From positions 62,001 to 126,000 of the forward strand of contig CAKQME010000002.1 of NCBI GenBank assembly GCA_934254815.1: a DNA stretch of 64,000 nt, given 5' to 3'. The notes below the pieces were generated by a model. That model had not been told where the DNA came from. It ran no database searches and was given only the letters and a program-made list of their open reading frames with translations. Within the stretch, counting starts at the first letter, position 1, and every line of letters begins with the position of its first letter. Made by a program: the position numbers and the translations under genes. This DNA comes from an uncultured Clostridia bacterium. Lineage in GTDB: Bacteria; Bacillota; Clostridia; Christensenellales; Borkfalkiaceae. Shown one piece after another: positions 1 to 9,535 of the stretch.

Positions 1-1544
1 TTGAAATCGCGCGACAGATTTATTCGCCGTCCGGTACGGAGATTGTTACCGACGAAAACGTTTTTACCCCTTATGAGAGTGGAAAATATAAGGTCGTTTT
101 TACAATCAAAGACTATCTCGGCGAAGTTCTGGATTACGTTTATGAGTTGGAGGTACAACCGCTTTCCAAACCCGTGTTTATTGAAAATGCGGTAGTTCCT
201 CAAGTGTTTATCAAGGGGTATAAGTATACTATTGAAAGTCCTTTGGTCGCAGATATGAAGGACGGTCAGATAATTACGCAAAAATCCACTTTGAAAATAA
301 ACGGAAAAACATCGGACGGGGAATTTACTGCCGACGGAAATGCAGTCGGGGTGGTTTTCGATTACGACGGTTACGTCGGCAGCGTTGAGCCTGTTGAATA
401 TGAAATTCCCGTCGTGGACGTAAAAGGAACGACGGATCAGGCGGCATATTTCAGCGGAAACCTTACGGTAAAAGAAAATATCGACGACGTAGCGATTTCC
501 GCTGTGAAAGACGGTTCTGCCGTGTTTGCGTCTAAACTCGGACAAAGCGATTTGTCAATCAATATGACGACTACCGAAAAAAACAATTTTGGTTATCTGA
601 CTATTAAGTTGACTGATGCGACCGATCCGACTACAAGTTTGACTTTCAGAATAGACGTTAAAGGTAAAACGTTTTATTTCGGCAAAGATTCGGCTGCTTT
701 TTCAATCGAAAAAGGATTTTTCAGTTTCAGATATAAAAATCACGCTAAAAGAGTTTCCGATATTTTAGGTAACGAACTTACCGAATGTACGACGGACGAT
801 AGCGGTCGGGCATTCGGCGGGTTTAAAGGCGGAGTGTACGTTACTTTCGGCTTTGAAAAAGTAACGGGCGCAAGTGAAGTACTTATAACTAAAATTTGCA
901 ATCAGGCTCTCGGGACTAAGGAACGAAATAATCCCACCGACAGCGGTGATCCGATAATCGAGTTGAACGAAGACGTCAAAACCGAACAGTTTATCGGAGA
1001 CGATTTTGAGTATCCTTCGTTTTCGGCTTACGACGTTTTAAGTGAAATTACCGCTACGAGTATAGAAATAAAAACGCCGGATAATAAGACTTATACCGAG
1101 GGTACGTTCAAAATTACAGAATACGGCAGATATAAAATTTATTACTATGCCGAGGATTCGTTCGGAAATTTCGTAAAAATTCCCAAGACCGTATTCGTCA
1201 ACGACGATTCTGCGCCCGAAGTTACGGTTGACAACGTAGAGAAAACAGAATATAAAGTCGGAGATATAGTTACCGTACCCGCGTATGCGGCAACAGATAA
1301 TTTGGGATACGTGTCTGCGGACGTGATATTGATTTTACCCGATAATCAGGCAAGACTTTTATATCACGACGAAAACGGGAAAAGAGAATGTTATCTTAAC
1401 GATGAAAAATTGTATTCTGCGGCTTTCAGGGTCGACGAAAAATCTTTCAGACTGGAACAGAAAGGTACGTATAGGATTCGTTACGTTATATATGATAAAC
1501 AACTCAATACGACGGTAAAAGAGATTGTTATATCGGTAAAATAG
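1..1544 (+). CDS. Surface protein with Ig-like/beta-sandwich domains, 3' part only
   Basis: The reading frame is open from base 3 with no stop, so the gene begins upstream of the window; the ATG at 147 is internal. About 514 residues are visible. They are rich in Thr, Asp, Val and Tyr and form successive beta-rich modules, including stretches like TEYGRYKIYYYAEDSFGN and QKGTYRIRYVIYD that are typical of PKD/Ig-like domains of extracellular Clostridia proteins. There is no C-terminal LPxTG or membrane anchor. It lies 13 bases upstream of a DUF4838 lipoprotein and probably belongs to the same operon, so a role in glycan binding or surface display is likely. That role is inferred from position; the exact family is not recognised. 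Confidence 0.75.
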   Translation, partial: EIARQIYSPSGTEIVTDENVFTPYESGKYKVVFTIKDYLGEVLDYVYELEVQPLSKPVFIENAVVPQVFIKGYKYTIESPLVADMKDGQIITQKSTLKINGKTSDGEFTADGNAVGVVFDYDGYVGSVEPVEYEIPVVDVKGTTDQAAYFSGNLTVKENIDDVAISAVKDGSAVFASKLGQSDLSINMTTTEKNNFGYLTIKLTDATDPTTSLTFRIDVKGKTFYFGKDSAAFSIEKGFFSFRYKNHAKRVSDILGNELTECTTDDSGRAFGGFKGGVYVTFGFEKVTGASEVLITKICNQALGTKERNNPTDSGDPIIELNEDVKTEQFIGDDFEYPSFSAYDVLSEITATSIEIKTPDNKTYTEGTFKITEYGRYKIYYYAEDSFGNFVKIPKTVFVNDDSAPEVTVDNVEKTEYKVGDIVTVPAYAATDNLGYVSADVILILPDNQARLLYHDENGKRECYLNDEKLYSAAFRVDEKSFRLEQKGTYRIRYVIYDKQLNTTVKEIVISVK

Positions 1545-1557
1545 GGAGAAAACGACT

Positions 1558-3507
1558 ATGAAGAAGTGTTATAAATTTATTTGCTTTATAATGGTTGTCG
1601 TTTCGTGTCTTACGTTTGCGGCGTGCAAAAAGAAAGACGACGGAAATAGCGGCGGAGGAGATACTTCCGAAATAAATCGCGTCGTTTCGAATAAATACGT
1701 AGTCAGAAACGGGATGAGCGATTATTATATCGTTTTGCCCGAAAACGCTATGGAAAAGGAAACTTTTGCCGCGACGGAATTTGCTTATATTATAAAAGAG
1801 GCAACCGGCGCGAGTATTCCCGTTATTTCGGAAAAAGAAGTTAAAAGTTCGTATAAATATATTTCTCTCGGAGAAACGACGCAGTTCGAAAATGCGTTTT
1901 CAGACGTTGATTTGAGCCAACTTTACGGAACGCAATCGGCATACTTTATTTCTACTCTCGGCAATAATATTTATATCGCGTCGGGTAAAGAGCATTACGG
2001 CGCAGGTACTTTGTACGGGGTATACGACTTATTAACCGAAATGGTCGGATATAAATATTATCACGATACCGAAATTTATTTTGAAGAAAAAGATTCTGTA
2101 AATTTATTGAAGTATGACGAAGAGATAGTAAAGCCTACGTTTGATACGAGAACGATAACGACGATGTATATCTATACCAACGATACGCACGCCACGCGTT
2201 TAAGATTGATAACCTTTGAAAGCAAAGAATGGAACAGAACGACCGTAGGACACGGGCAGATTGCATTGTTTGTGCCAAACAACGAAATCGGCGCAGACGG
2301 TAAAGAGTTGGGCGAATCTCATCCGGAATGGTTTGTATATCCGAAAGCGGAGGTTCTCCCCAAAGGACAAATGTTGCAAAATCAACTTTGTTGGAGTGCG
2401 GGGGACGAACTTGAAACGTACGTTGCCGAAAAAATGAAAACGTATCTTGCAGAGGACACGGAAGCCAAATATTTTATGTTCGGGCAAGAGGATAATTCCA
2501 TCGTTTGTTCCTGCGATAAATGTAAAGCAAATTTATCCGATTGGGCAGGCACCTACGGCGGGTTGCAAGTTGCGTTTATGAATAACGTTTTAAAAAAGGT
2601 AAAACCGTGGCTCGAAGAAAATCAACCGGGCAGAGACGTGAAATTCGTTATTTATGCATATCACAATACGCAGGACGCGCCGATAAAACAAGGCGGCGAC
2701 GGAGAATATATTCCGTGCAGCGATAAAGTTATTCCCGACGAAGATTTGATGATTGAGTTATGTCCGATTTTTGCGAATTATTCGTATTCGTTCGATTCTC
2801 CCGTAAATAAAGAATTCGCTACCGCGCTTGACGGGTGGTCGGTCGTGGCTAAAGATAAATTGTTGATTTATACTTATTTTACGAATTACACGCACAACTT
2901 TGCGAATATCAACAATTTCGGAACGGTTGCGAGTATGTTGAACGATTATAAGAGCAAAGGTGTATCCTACGTTATTACGCAGGGCGCGTCCGATTCAAAC
3001 GTTCCGTGTTTCGACGAAATGCGTTCATACGTCGAATCTAACCTTATGTGGAATTTGAATCAAAACTACGAAACGCTGGCGAAAGACTTTATGGTTCACT
3101 ACTATAAAGAGGCAGGCGACAGCATGTTCAAAGTATACGAGATGATTCGCGACAGATATACGTGGTTTCAGGCTGCCGTAAGCGTTTCGAGCGGTTCTTT
3201 AACGGGCGATATTTACGATAACAGGTTATATACCGTGCAGTTCATCAATCAACTTGACAAACAGATAGACCTCGCATTGGCGAGTATCGACGCTTTGAAA
3301 GAAAGCGATACCGAAAAATATACGACTCTTAAAAATCGTATACTGAAAGATGAGTTGCCTATAATTTATCTGAAAATGAGACTTTACCCCGATTATTACG
3401 GGGATGCGGAAAAAGACGAAATGAAAGAAGTATGGGAATATTATACAAATTATTACGGCATAACCAAAGACAGCGAAGGCAACGATTTGCCGACCTTGTT
3501 TGATTGA
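1558..3507 (+). CDS. DUF4838-domain lipoprotein
   Basis: This is a 649-residue lipoprotein with an N-terminal signal ending in the lipobox TFAAC. Residues about 40-170 resemble the alpha-glucuronidase-type N-terminal domain (AATEFAYIIKEATGA, then GAGTLYGVYDLL). The remainder matches the DUF4838 architecture often found beside glycoside hydrolases, with a conserved cysteine-bearing stretch (SIVCSCDKCKANLSDWAG). Such proteins are thought to bind or hydrolyse glycans at the cell surface; the substrate is not known. A good Shine-Dalgarno (gggagaaaa) precedes the ATG. It is followed 13 bases after its stop by another small lipoprotein and then by the mannosidase genes, so it is probably the extracellular arm of the operon. 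Confidence 0.85.
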   Translation: MKKCYKFICFIMVVVSCLTFAACKKKDDGNSGGGDTSEINRVVSNKYVVRNGMSDYYIVLPENAMEKETFAATEFAYIIKEATGASIPVISEKEVKSSYKYISLGETTQFENAFSDVDLSQLYGTQSAYFISTLGNNIYIASGKEHYGAGTLYGVYDLLTEMVGYKYYHDTEIYFEEKDSVNLLKYDEEIVKPTFDTRTITTMYIYTNDTHATRLRLITFESKEWNRTTVGHGQIALFVPNNEIGADGKELGESHPEWFVYPKAEVLPKGQMLQNQLCWSAGDELETYVAEKMKTYLAEDTEAKYFMFGQEDNSIVCSCDKCKANLSDWAGTYGGLQVAFMNNVLKKVKPWLEENQPGRDVKFVIYAYHNTQDAPIKQGGDGEYIPCSDKVIPDEDLMIELCPIFANYSYSFDSPVNKEFATALDGWSVVAKDKLLIYTYFTNYTHNFANINNFGTVASMLNDYKSKGVSYVITQGASDSNVPCFDEMRSYVESNLMWNLNQNYETLAKDFMVHYYKEAGDSMFKVYEMIRDRYTWFQAAVSVSSGSLTGDIYDNRLYTVQFINQLDKQIDLALASIDALKESDTEKYTTLKNRILKDELPIIYLKMRLYPDYYGDAEKDEMKEVWEYYTNYYGITKDSEGNDLPTLFD

Positions 3508-3520
3508 TGCGGAGGATAAT

Positions 3521-4153
3521 ATGAATATTAAAAGATTTGTTTCGTTTTTATGTGCGGTTGTCGTTGCCTGCTTTGCGGCTTCGTGCAAAAATGGCGGTTC
3601 GGCAAGCGAAAGCGGTAATCCGGAGCCGTCAAGTGAAGCCACGATCACGCTTTCGGTTACTCAGATAGAATTATCTTTGGAAGAAACTTTTAAAGTTGAG
3701 GCAAACGTTGCGGAATCGCGTAAAGGCTCGCTCGTATTCTGGAGCGTTCGGGATAAGGACGTGGCAGAAGTAACCGACGACGGAGTGGTTAAGGGAATCG
3801 GAGTCGGCAACACGATTTTATATGCGCAATGCGGTGATTACACAGCGTTGTGCGCCGTAACCGTTTTGCCTTACGAGGCTCCCGAAGATCTGACGATAGT
3901 TCTACCCAAAACCGAGTATTCTTTAAACGTCGGCGACAAGTACGAATTGCCGCTGAAGGCAAGGTTTGGCAAAGACTACGCCGACGGCGTAAGTTTTAAG
4001 TTTCAAACCGACGGCGATGCGATTGTCGTTGATGCAAGCGGCAGTATTACCGCGAATAAACAAGGTTCCGTTAAAGTCCTGATTACGGCGACTTACGTTG
4101 AGGAAGGCACGGAATTTACAGCCTATAAATATATTACCGTTTACGTTTATTAA
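3521..4153 (+). CDS. Small lipoprotein with BIG2 Ig-like domain
   Basis: The start is ATG 3521, just after GGAGG at 3511; the TTG at 3500 overlaps the preceding gene and is unlikely. The 210-residue product has a signal peptide with lipobox FAASC. Residues about 40-120 form a bacterial Ig-like group 2 domain (FWSVRDKDVAEVTDDGVVKG, then GVGNTILYA), and a second beta-rich module follows (residues about 125-210). BIG2 domains are usually spacers or adhesive modules on the cell surface. No catalytic motif is visible. A possible role is to hold or present glycan substrate next to the upstream lipoprotein. Confidence 0.8.
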   Translation: MNIKRFVSFLCAVVVACFAASCKNGGSASESGNPEPSSEATITLSVTQIELSLEETFKVEANVAESRKGSLVFWSVRDKDVAEVTDDGVVKGIGVGNTILYAQCGDYTALCAVTVLPYEAPEDLTIVLPKTEYSLNVGDKYELPLKARFGKDYADGVSFKFQTDGDAIVVDASGSITANKQGSVKVLITATYVEEGTEFTAYKYITVYVY

Positions 4154-4168
4154 CGTAAGAATTTTAAC

Positions 4169-4216
4169 GGAGGAGTTTGCTTCGTCCTTGACACAGGGCG
4201 AAGCAATAACGCTATT
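4169..4216 (+). promoter_or_regulatory. Shine-Dalgarno separated from start codon by a stem-loop
   Basis: GGAGGAG lies at 4169-4175, about 41 bases before the only plausible start (ATG 4217). Between them TTGCTTCGTCC (4177-4187) pairs with GGGCGAAGCAA (4196-4206), one G-U pair included, around an eight-base loop. If the hairpin forms, the Shine-Dalgarno is brought to about 12 bases from the ATG. There is no T-run, so it is not a terminator. In-frame codons upstream contain no other start. Confidence 0.5.
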
Positions 4217-6589
4217 ATGATTACTATGCTTAACGGCGAATGGCAGATAAATTCGTCTGAAATCCATAACCTCAGAGGACGCGTGCCGGGGTCTTTAATT
4301 ACTTCGCTTTTGGATAACGATTTAATAGGCGAACCGTCGTATCGCGATAACGCCGAAAATATCCGCGAGAAATATTTATACGAAAACTACACGTTTTCCC
4401 GAAAATTTTCTTTGTCCGAAGAGCAATTGAAAAAGCATAACTATTTGTTTGCGGAAGGAATAGATACGATTGCGAGTATTTTCATTAACGGAGTAAAAAT
4501 TGCGGACGTATGCGATATGTTTATGCGTTATCGCATTAAAGTGGACAATTCTATACTTTCAACCGAAAACGAGATAAAAATCGAGTTTATTTCGCCTTAC
4601 AAATATATTGCGGAACACGACGGCGGATTGTTCAGGACGTTCGGGGTTACGGAATTAAAGGCTCCGTGCATAAGAAAAGCGGGATACTCGTTCGGGTGGG
4701 ATTGGTGTGCGAATCTTGCCGATATAGGTATTTATCGCGATATATATTTAGTTTCTACCGACGAGGGATATCTTTCGGACTATAAGTATACCGCCGAATT
4801 TTTACCCGACGGAAAGGCGAAGTTATGCGTTACCGTAAATAGCGTCTGCATAGGTAAAGGCGAGGTAAAAGTTTCTTTGTTCGGACACGGATACTCGTCG
4901 TCGTTGGCAAAACCGTTATCCGAAACGACTGTCTTTGAATTTTTAGTAGATAATCCCGAATTATGGTATCCGAACGGTTACGGAAAGCAACCTCTGTATA
5001 ATTTGAAGATTCAAGTCGGCGATAAGGAATATAACTATAAGTTAGGACTCCGAAAGATAGAAGTCGACGATAAAATCGATAGCGTGGGGAGAAACTTTGC
5101 GATATACGTAAACGGAATAAAAATATTCGTCAAAGGATCTAACTACATTCCCGAAGACCTTGTTCTCGGAAGGATCAATGAAAAAAGAACGCGGAACCTT
5201 TTGACGCGAGTAGCAAATAACTATGGTAACACGGTAAGAGTCTGGGGCGGCGGATTATACCCCGACGACTACTTTTACGATATTTGCGATGAGTTGGGGT
5301 TGCTGGTGTTTCAAGATCTGACGTTTGCCTGCGTCTCATACGATATGCGCGACGAGAAGTTTAAGTCTTTGATAGTAAACGAAACGGTGGATGCGTTAAA
5401 AAGAATACGAAACCACGCCTGCATTTGCGTGATTGACGGCGATAACGAATGCGAGGACGGCATTAACGGAAACGGCGAAGATATAATGGAACAGTATTCC
5501 GTTATGCGTGGAATTATAACGGAAACCGTAAAACAAAATTGCGACGCATATTTTCTTCCGTCGTCGCCGAGTTCCGGAAAAATGTTTACGAGGCAAAACG
5601 ATACGGAGAATCTCGATACGCACTATTGGAGCGTCTGGCACGGTTTAAAGCCTTACGAGGACTATGCGGAGATATCTCCGAGGCTTTTGTCCGAATTCGG
5701 TATTCAGTCTTTTCCGTCGTATGAAACGGTAAAAAAATTTACCCGACAAAACGAACGCTATGCGTCTTCTTACGTAATGACGTATCATCAACGCGATTAC
5801 TCTTTTACAAACGATAAGAATATTTATTACGTCGATAAATATTATAAAAAGCCGCAAGACATGAAAGAGTTGTGCTACCTTTCGTCGCTTGTGCAAGCCG
5901 AAGGCTTAAAATTATGCGTCGAACATTTAAGAATGAATAAGCCGCGTTGTAACGGCGCTATTTACTGGCAATTAAACGATTGCTGGATGGGGCAGTCCGA
6001 AAGCGTAATCGATTATTGCGGTATGCCTAAGGCAGCCGGTTATTACGAAAAAAAATTCTTTGCTCCGCATCTCGTAGTCGTCCGCGAACGAGAAAACGAG
6101 ATAGAGATCGGCATATCGAACGATACCGCAAATGACGCCGAATATAAAGTCGTATATGAAGTCTGCAATTTTGACGGAGAGTTAATAGAAAGCAAGTCGT
6201 TTAATGCGTCGGTGTCGGCATCGTCTTGCGGCGTGGTTTACAAATGCAAATCTCCGTTCGGGGATAAAGATACGGATAAATACGTGTGCGCAAAAATATA
6301 TAATGCCGACGGCGAGATTTTATCGTCTGTGATATACCAAAAACATTCCGATAAAGAGATAACTTATCCGAAAGTAAAAATAGACTTAACGAGACGCGAC
6401 GTTATGCATTTTACGGTCAAATCAAGCGGATTTGCCAAAAACGTATACCTCGTGTGCGGCGACGCGGTATTTTCGGATAATTATTTTACTTTGAGAAAAG
6501 GCGAAAGCAAAAATATAACGACAGACAAGCCTGTGAACGAAAACGATATAGAAATCGTTACGCTTAACGATTTGATGAGAACCGACTAA
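4217..6589 (+). CDS. Beta-mannosidase, GH2 family
   Basis: This 790-residue enzyme has the GH2 layout: a jelly-roll N-terminal domain, an Ig-like domain around residues 200-290, and a TIM barrel with FVKGSNYIPEDL and VRVWGGGLYPDDYFYD. The acid/base glutamate is in the DNE motif (E411) and the nucleophile is in LLSEFG (E493), followed by IQSFPS, which is typical of beta-mannosidases. No signal peptide is seen, so it should act in the cytoplasm on imported oligosaccharides, removing beta-linked mannose such as the core Man-beta-1,4-GlcNAc. The length is normal. It precedes two alpha-mannosidases. Start choice is discussed with the upstream hairpin. Confidence 0.9.
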   Translation: MITMLNGEWQINSSEIHNLRGRVPGSLITSLLDNDLIGEPSYRDNAENIREKYLYENYTFSRKFSLSEEQLKKHNYLFAEGIDTIASIFINGVKIADVCDMFMRYRIKVDNSILSTENEIKIEFISPYKYIAEHDGGLFRTFGVTELKAPCIRKAGYSFGWDWCANLADIGIYRDIYLVSTDEGYLSDYKYTAEFLPDGKAKLCVTVNSVCIGKGEVKVSLFGHGYSSSLAKPLSETTVFEFLVDNPELWYPNGYGKQPLYNLKIQVGDKEYNYKLGLRKIEVDDKIDSVGRNFAIYVNGIKIFVKGSNYIPEDLVLGRINEKRTRNLLTRVANNYGNTVRVWGGGLYPDDYFYDICDELGLLVFQDLTFACVSYDMRDEKFKSLIVNETVDALKRIRNHACICVIDGDNECEDGINGNGEDIMEQYSVMRGIITETVKQNCDAYFLPSSPSSGKMFTRQNDTENLDTHYWSVWHGLKPYEDYAEISPRLLSEFGIQSFPSYETVKKFTRQNERYASSYVMTYHQRDYSFTNDKNIYYVDKYYKKPQDMKELCYLSSLVQAEGLKLCVEHLRMNKPRCNGAIYWQLNDCWMGQSESVIDYCGMPKAAGYYEKKFFAPHLVVVRERENEIEIGISNDTANDAEYKVVYEVCNFDGELIESKSFNASVSASSCGVVYKCKSPFGDKDTDKYVCAKIYNADGEILSSVIYQKHSDKEITYPKVKIDLTRRDVMHFTVKSSGFAKNVYLVCGDAVFSDNYFTLRKGESKNITTDKPVNENDIEIVTLNDLMRTD

Positions 6590-6601
6590 TTTGGAGATAA
6601 T

Positions 6602-9535
6602 ATGTACGAACAGAAATTTGAGCATAAAGGGCAGTATGAACGAGAACTCGAGATATACTTAAAGAAGTTTTCAGAGGAGGAATTCAAAGCGCTTTGCACG
6701 ACGAAAATAGCAGATTTAAGCGTGGAATACGCATATTCGGACGAACCCGTAAAATATAGCAAATTGTCGTCGCTACGTTTTAAACCGATTAAGATCGGCG
6801 AGGTGTGGGCATATAAAAATTTTGCCTGCGCATGGTTTCATTTATATGGTAAACTCGACTCTTCTGTTGTGATAAACGACTTATATCTCGATTTTTGCAA
6901 CGGCGGAGAGGGTTTGCTGGTCGATAAAAACGGGCATGCGTTAAAAGGTTTTACGTCAGGTTCTCCGATATTCGGAGTAATGGATTATACCGTCGAAAAA
7001 AGATATTATTCGCTCAAGGAGTTGATTTCCGACGACGGGTATATAGATTTATATATTGACGGCGCTTCCAACGGGTTACAAGGCGAATTTCCGTATAATA
7101 CGGTTTTATCGTCGGCGTCGATAGTTCGAAGGAATAATGAACTTTTTGATTTGTATTGTGATTTCGACGTATTGCTCAACTATGCCGGAACGTTGACGGA
7201 AGGCAGCGAGAAAAAATATAAATTCATCTACGCTCTTCGTAAAATTATGAATCTTATAGTGTATAGAGACGAGAACTTTTATGAAAAGGCGAAAGCGATA
7301 ACGAAGTCCTTATTTAACGAAGACGGAGCGGATAAAACGAAGGTAACGGCGATAGGGCATGCGCATATGGATTTGGCGTGGTTATGGCCGATCAGGGAAA
7401 CGAAAAGAAAAATATTGCGTAATTTCGCAAATGCAATTTATTTGCTGAAAAAATATCCCGAGTTTCGCTTTGCGGTATCGCAACCGCAACAGTTACAATG
7501 GACGAAAGAACTCGACCCGCAGTTGTATGAGGAAATTAAAAATTACGCAAAAGACGGAAGAATAGAAATCGTCGGCGGCGGTTGGGTTGAAAACGACACG
7601 AACGTACCTTGCGGCGAATCTTTGGTAAGGCAAGAGTTATACGGACAAAAGTTTTGGCTTGAGGAATTCGGTCGGTACGTTGATATAAGGTGGTTGCCCG
7701 ATACGTTCGGGTATAGCGCGGCTATGCCTCAGATTATAAAAAAGTCTGCGCAAAACTATTTTATGACGATTAAAATATCATGGTCGAATCGGACTATTTT
7801 CCCGTATCATTCGTTTATATGGAAAGGAATAGACGGATCCGACGTTGTGGTACATATGCCGCCCGAGGGAACTTATAATTCGTTGATCGATCCGAAAGGG
7901 TTATTGTTTGCCGAATGTCAACTTAAGGAAAACGATCCGAAAGACGAGTTTTTAACCGTCTACGGTATAGGCGACGGTGGCGGCGGACCTTCGGAAATTA
8001 TGCTTGAAAGGACGCTAAGAGAGAAACGTACGCCGTATTTACCGAAAGTCGCTCATACGAGCGTCGCAAGTTTTTACGATAGATTGGCGAAGAAAAATCT
8101 TTCGGTCTATAGCGGCGAAATGTACCTTGAAAAACATCGCGGAACGTATACTTCTCAATCCGACAATAAAAAATTCAATCGCGAAGCGGAAGAGAAGATT
8201 TTAATTCTTGAAAAGTTGCTCGCAAGTGAAGCAAGACAGGATCTCAAGGAAAAAATCGACGCGTTATGGAAGGAAATTCTGTTATATCAATTTCACGATA
8301 TTTTACCCGGGTCATCGATTAAGAGAGTTTACGACGAAACGAGTGTGGCGTATAAGCGAATATTGTCCGAGTTGGAAGATATTGTCCGAAAACACGGCTA
8401 TTCGTACGTTCCCGATAGAAATTCAATGCTCGTAAATACCGAAAATCGGGAAATAATCAAACTGGTAAAACCTGCGGACGACGTGTGGTTGTATTTTAAG
8501 GGCAAGGGAGCATTGATAAAGCCGACTGTTTATGAATACGGCGACGTGAAAGTAACCGTCGACTCGGTAGAAACCGATTATTTCAACGTTAAAATATCGG
8601 ACGACGGTTCGTTTTCTCGTATTGAATTGACAAACGGTAAACTTCTCTTTGATTCGGCAAACAGATTGCGAGTGTATATCGATCGCGGTGATGCGTGGGA
8701 TTTCGAGGACGATTACAGAGATCAGCCCGAGCGGTATATGAAGTTATTAAATAGTTTTGTCCGCGATTTCGGCGATTTAATAGAAATCAGGCAAACGTAC
8801 GCTTTCGGTTGTTCGCGACTCACGCAAAAAATACTTATTCATAAAAAGGAAGCGATAATAAGAATTTATCACGACGTCGATTGGAATGATGCGGGATATA
8901 TGATAAGAGCGGAGTTTAAGCCCGCTATATGGAGCGACGTCGTACATAGCGACGTTCAATTCGGTTACCTTGACCGTCCTACGACAGACAATACGGAACA
9001 CGAACGTGCGCAATTTGAAATGTGTTGCGACAAGTGGTTTGATATATCTGCAGATGATTGCGGCTTTTCTATAATCAATAACGCAAAGAACGGCTTTATG
9101 GCTAAAAACGGCGAAGTATCTCTGAATTTATTCCGAGCCACGAACTATCCTTGCGAAAAGGCCGAAATTCATAATTTTTCGTATTCATACGCGATATACT
9201 TACATAACGATAAGTTTAATCCCGTCGTTGTCGACGATATGGCTGCAGATTTTAATTCTTGCAACCTTTACGGCAAATCGGCAATAGAAGTTCCGTCAAT
9301 CGATAATCGTTGCGCCGCCGTATCGTCCTTTAAACCCGCTTATGACGGGAACGGATTTATAGCGAGGGTTTATGAGAGAACGGGAAAAGCGGTAAGCGTA
9401 AGGATGAAATTGCCCGAAAAGTTTAAAATTGTATGCGAAACCGATTTGTTGGAAGACGAAATCGGCGGGGCAACGGAGGAGTTTGAATTAAAACCGTTTG
9501 AAATTAAAACGTTCAGGTTGAAGTATGAAGGCTAA
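6602..9535 (+). CDS. Alpha-mannosidase, GH38 family (first copy)
   Basis: The protein has 977 residues and no signal peptide. The GH38 catalytic domain begins near residue 250 with the zinc-binding HAHMDLAWLWP motif; the catalytic nucleophile is D367 in WLPDTFGYSAAMPQ. The helical middle domain (EILLYQFHDILPGSSI) and the C-terminal beta-sandwich domains are present, and length matches the Clostridia long form. It hydrolyses terminal alpha-mannosides in the cytosol. The ATG follows ggagataat and lies 12 bases after the GH2 gene; its 3' end overlaps the next gene by 11 bases, which indicates translational coupling. Confidence 0.92.
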   Translation: MYEQKFEHKGQYERELEIYLKKFSEEEFKALCTTKIADLSVEYAYSDEPVKYSKLSSLRFKPIKIGEVWAYKNFACAWFHLYGKLDSSVVINDLYLDFCNGGEGLLVDKNGHALKGFTSGSPIFGVMDYTVEKRYYSLKELISDDGYIDLYIDGASNGLQGEFPYNTVLSSASIVRRNNELFDLYCDFDVLLNYAGTLTEGSEKKYKFIYALRKIMNLIVYRDENFYEKAKAITKSLFNEDGADKTKVTAIGHAHMDLAWLWPIRETKRKILRNFANAIYLLKKYPEFRFAVSQPQQLQWTKELDPQLYEEIKNYAKDGRIEIVGGGWVENDTNVPCGESLVRQELYGQKFWLEEFGRYVDIRWLPDTFGYSAAMPQIIKKSAQNYFMTIKISWSNRTIFPYHSFIWKGIDGSDVVVHMPPEGTYNSLIDPKGLLFAECQLKENDPKDEFLTVYGIGDGGGGPSEIMLERTLREKRTPYLPKVAHTSVASFYDRLAKKNLSVYSGEMYLEKHRGTYTSQSDNKKFNREAEEKILILEKLLASEARQDLKEKIDALWKEILLYQFHDILPGSSIKRVYDETSVAYKRILSELEDIVRKHGYSYVPDRNSMLVNTENREIIKLVKPADDVWLYFKGKGALIKPTVYEYGDVKVTVDSVETDYFNVKISDDGSFSRIELTNGKLLFDSANRLRVYIDRGDAWDFEDDYRDQPERYMKLLNSFVRDFGDLIEIRQTYAFGCSRLTQKILIHKKEAIIRIYHDVDWNDAGYMIRAEFKPAIWSDVVHSDVQFGYLDRPTTDNTEHERAQFEMCCDKWFDISADDCGFSIINNAKNGFMAKNGEVSLNLFRATNYPCEKAEIHNFSYSYAIYLHNDKFNPVVVDDMAADFNSCNLYGKSAIEVPSIDNRCAAVSSFKPAYDGNGFIARVYERTGKAVSVRMKLPEKFKIVCETDLLEDEIGGATEEFELKPFEIKTFRLKYEG

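Noticed and set aside
1..195. An ORF starting TTG at base 1, 64 aa
   Set aside because: It is a shadow of the true frame, which is open from base 3 and continues into 147-1544 with a consistent Ig-like translation.
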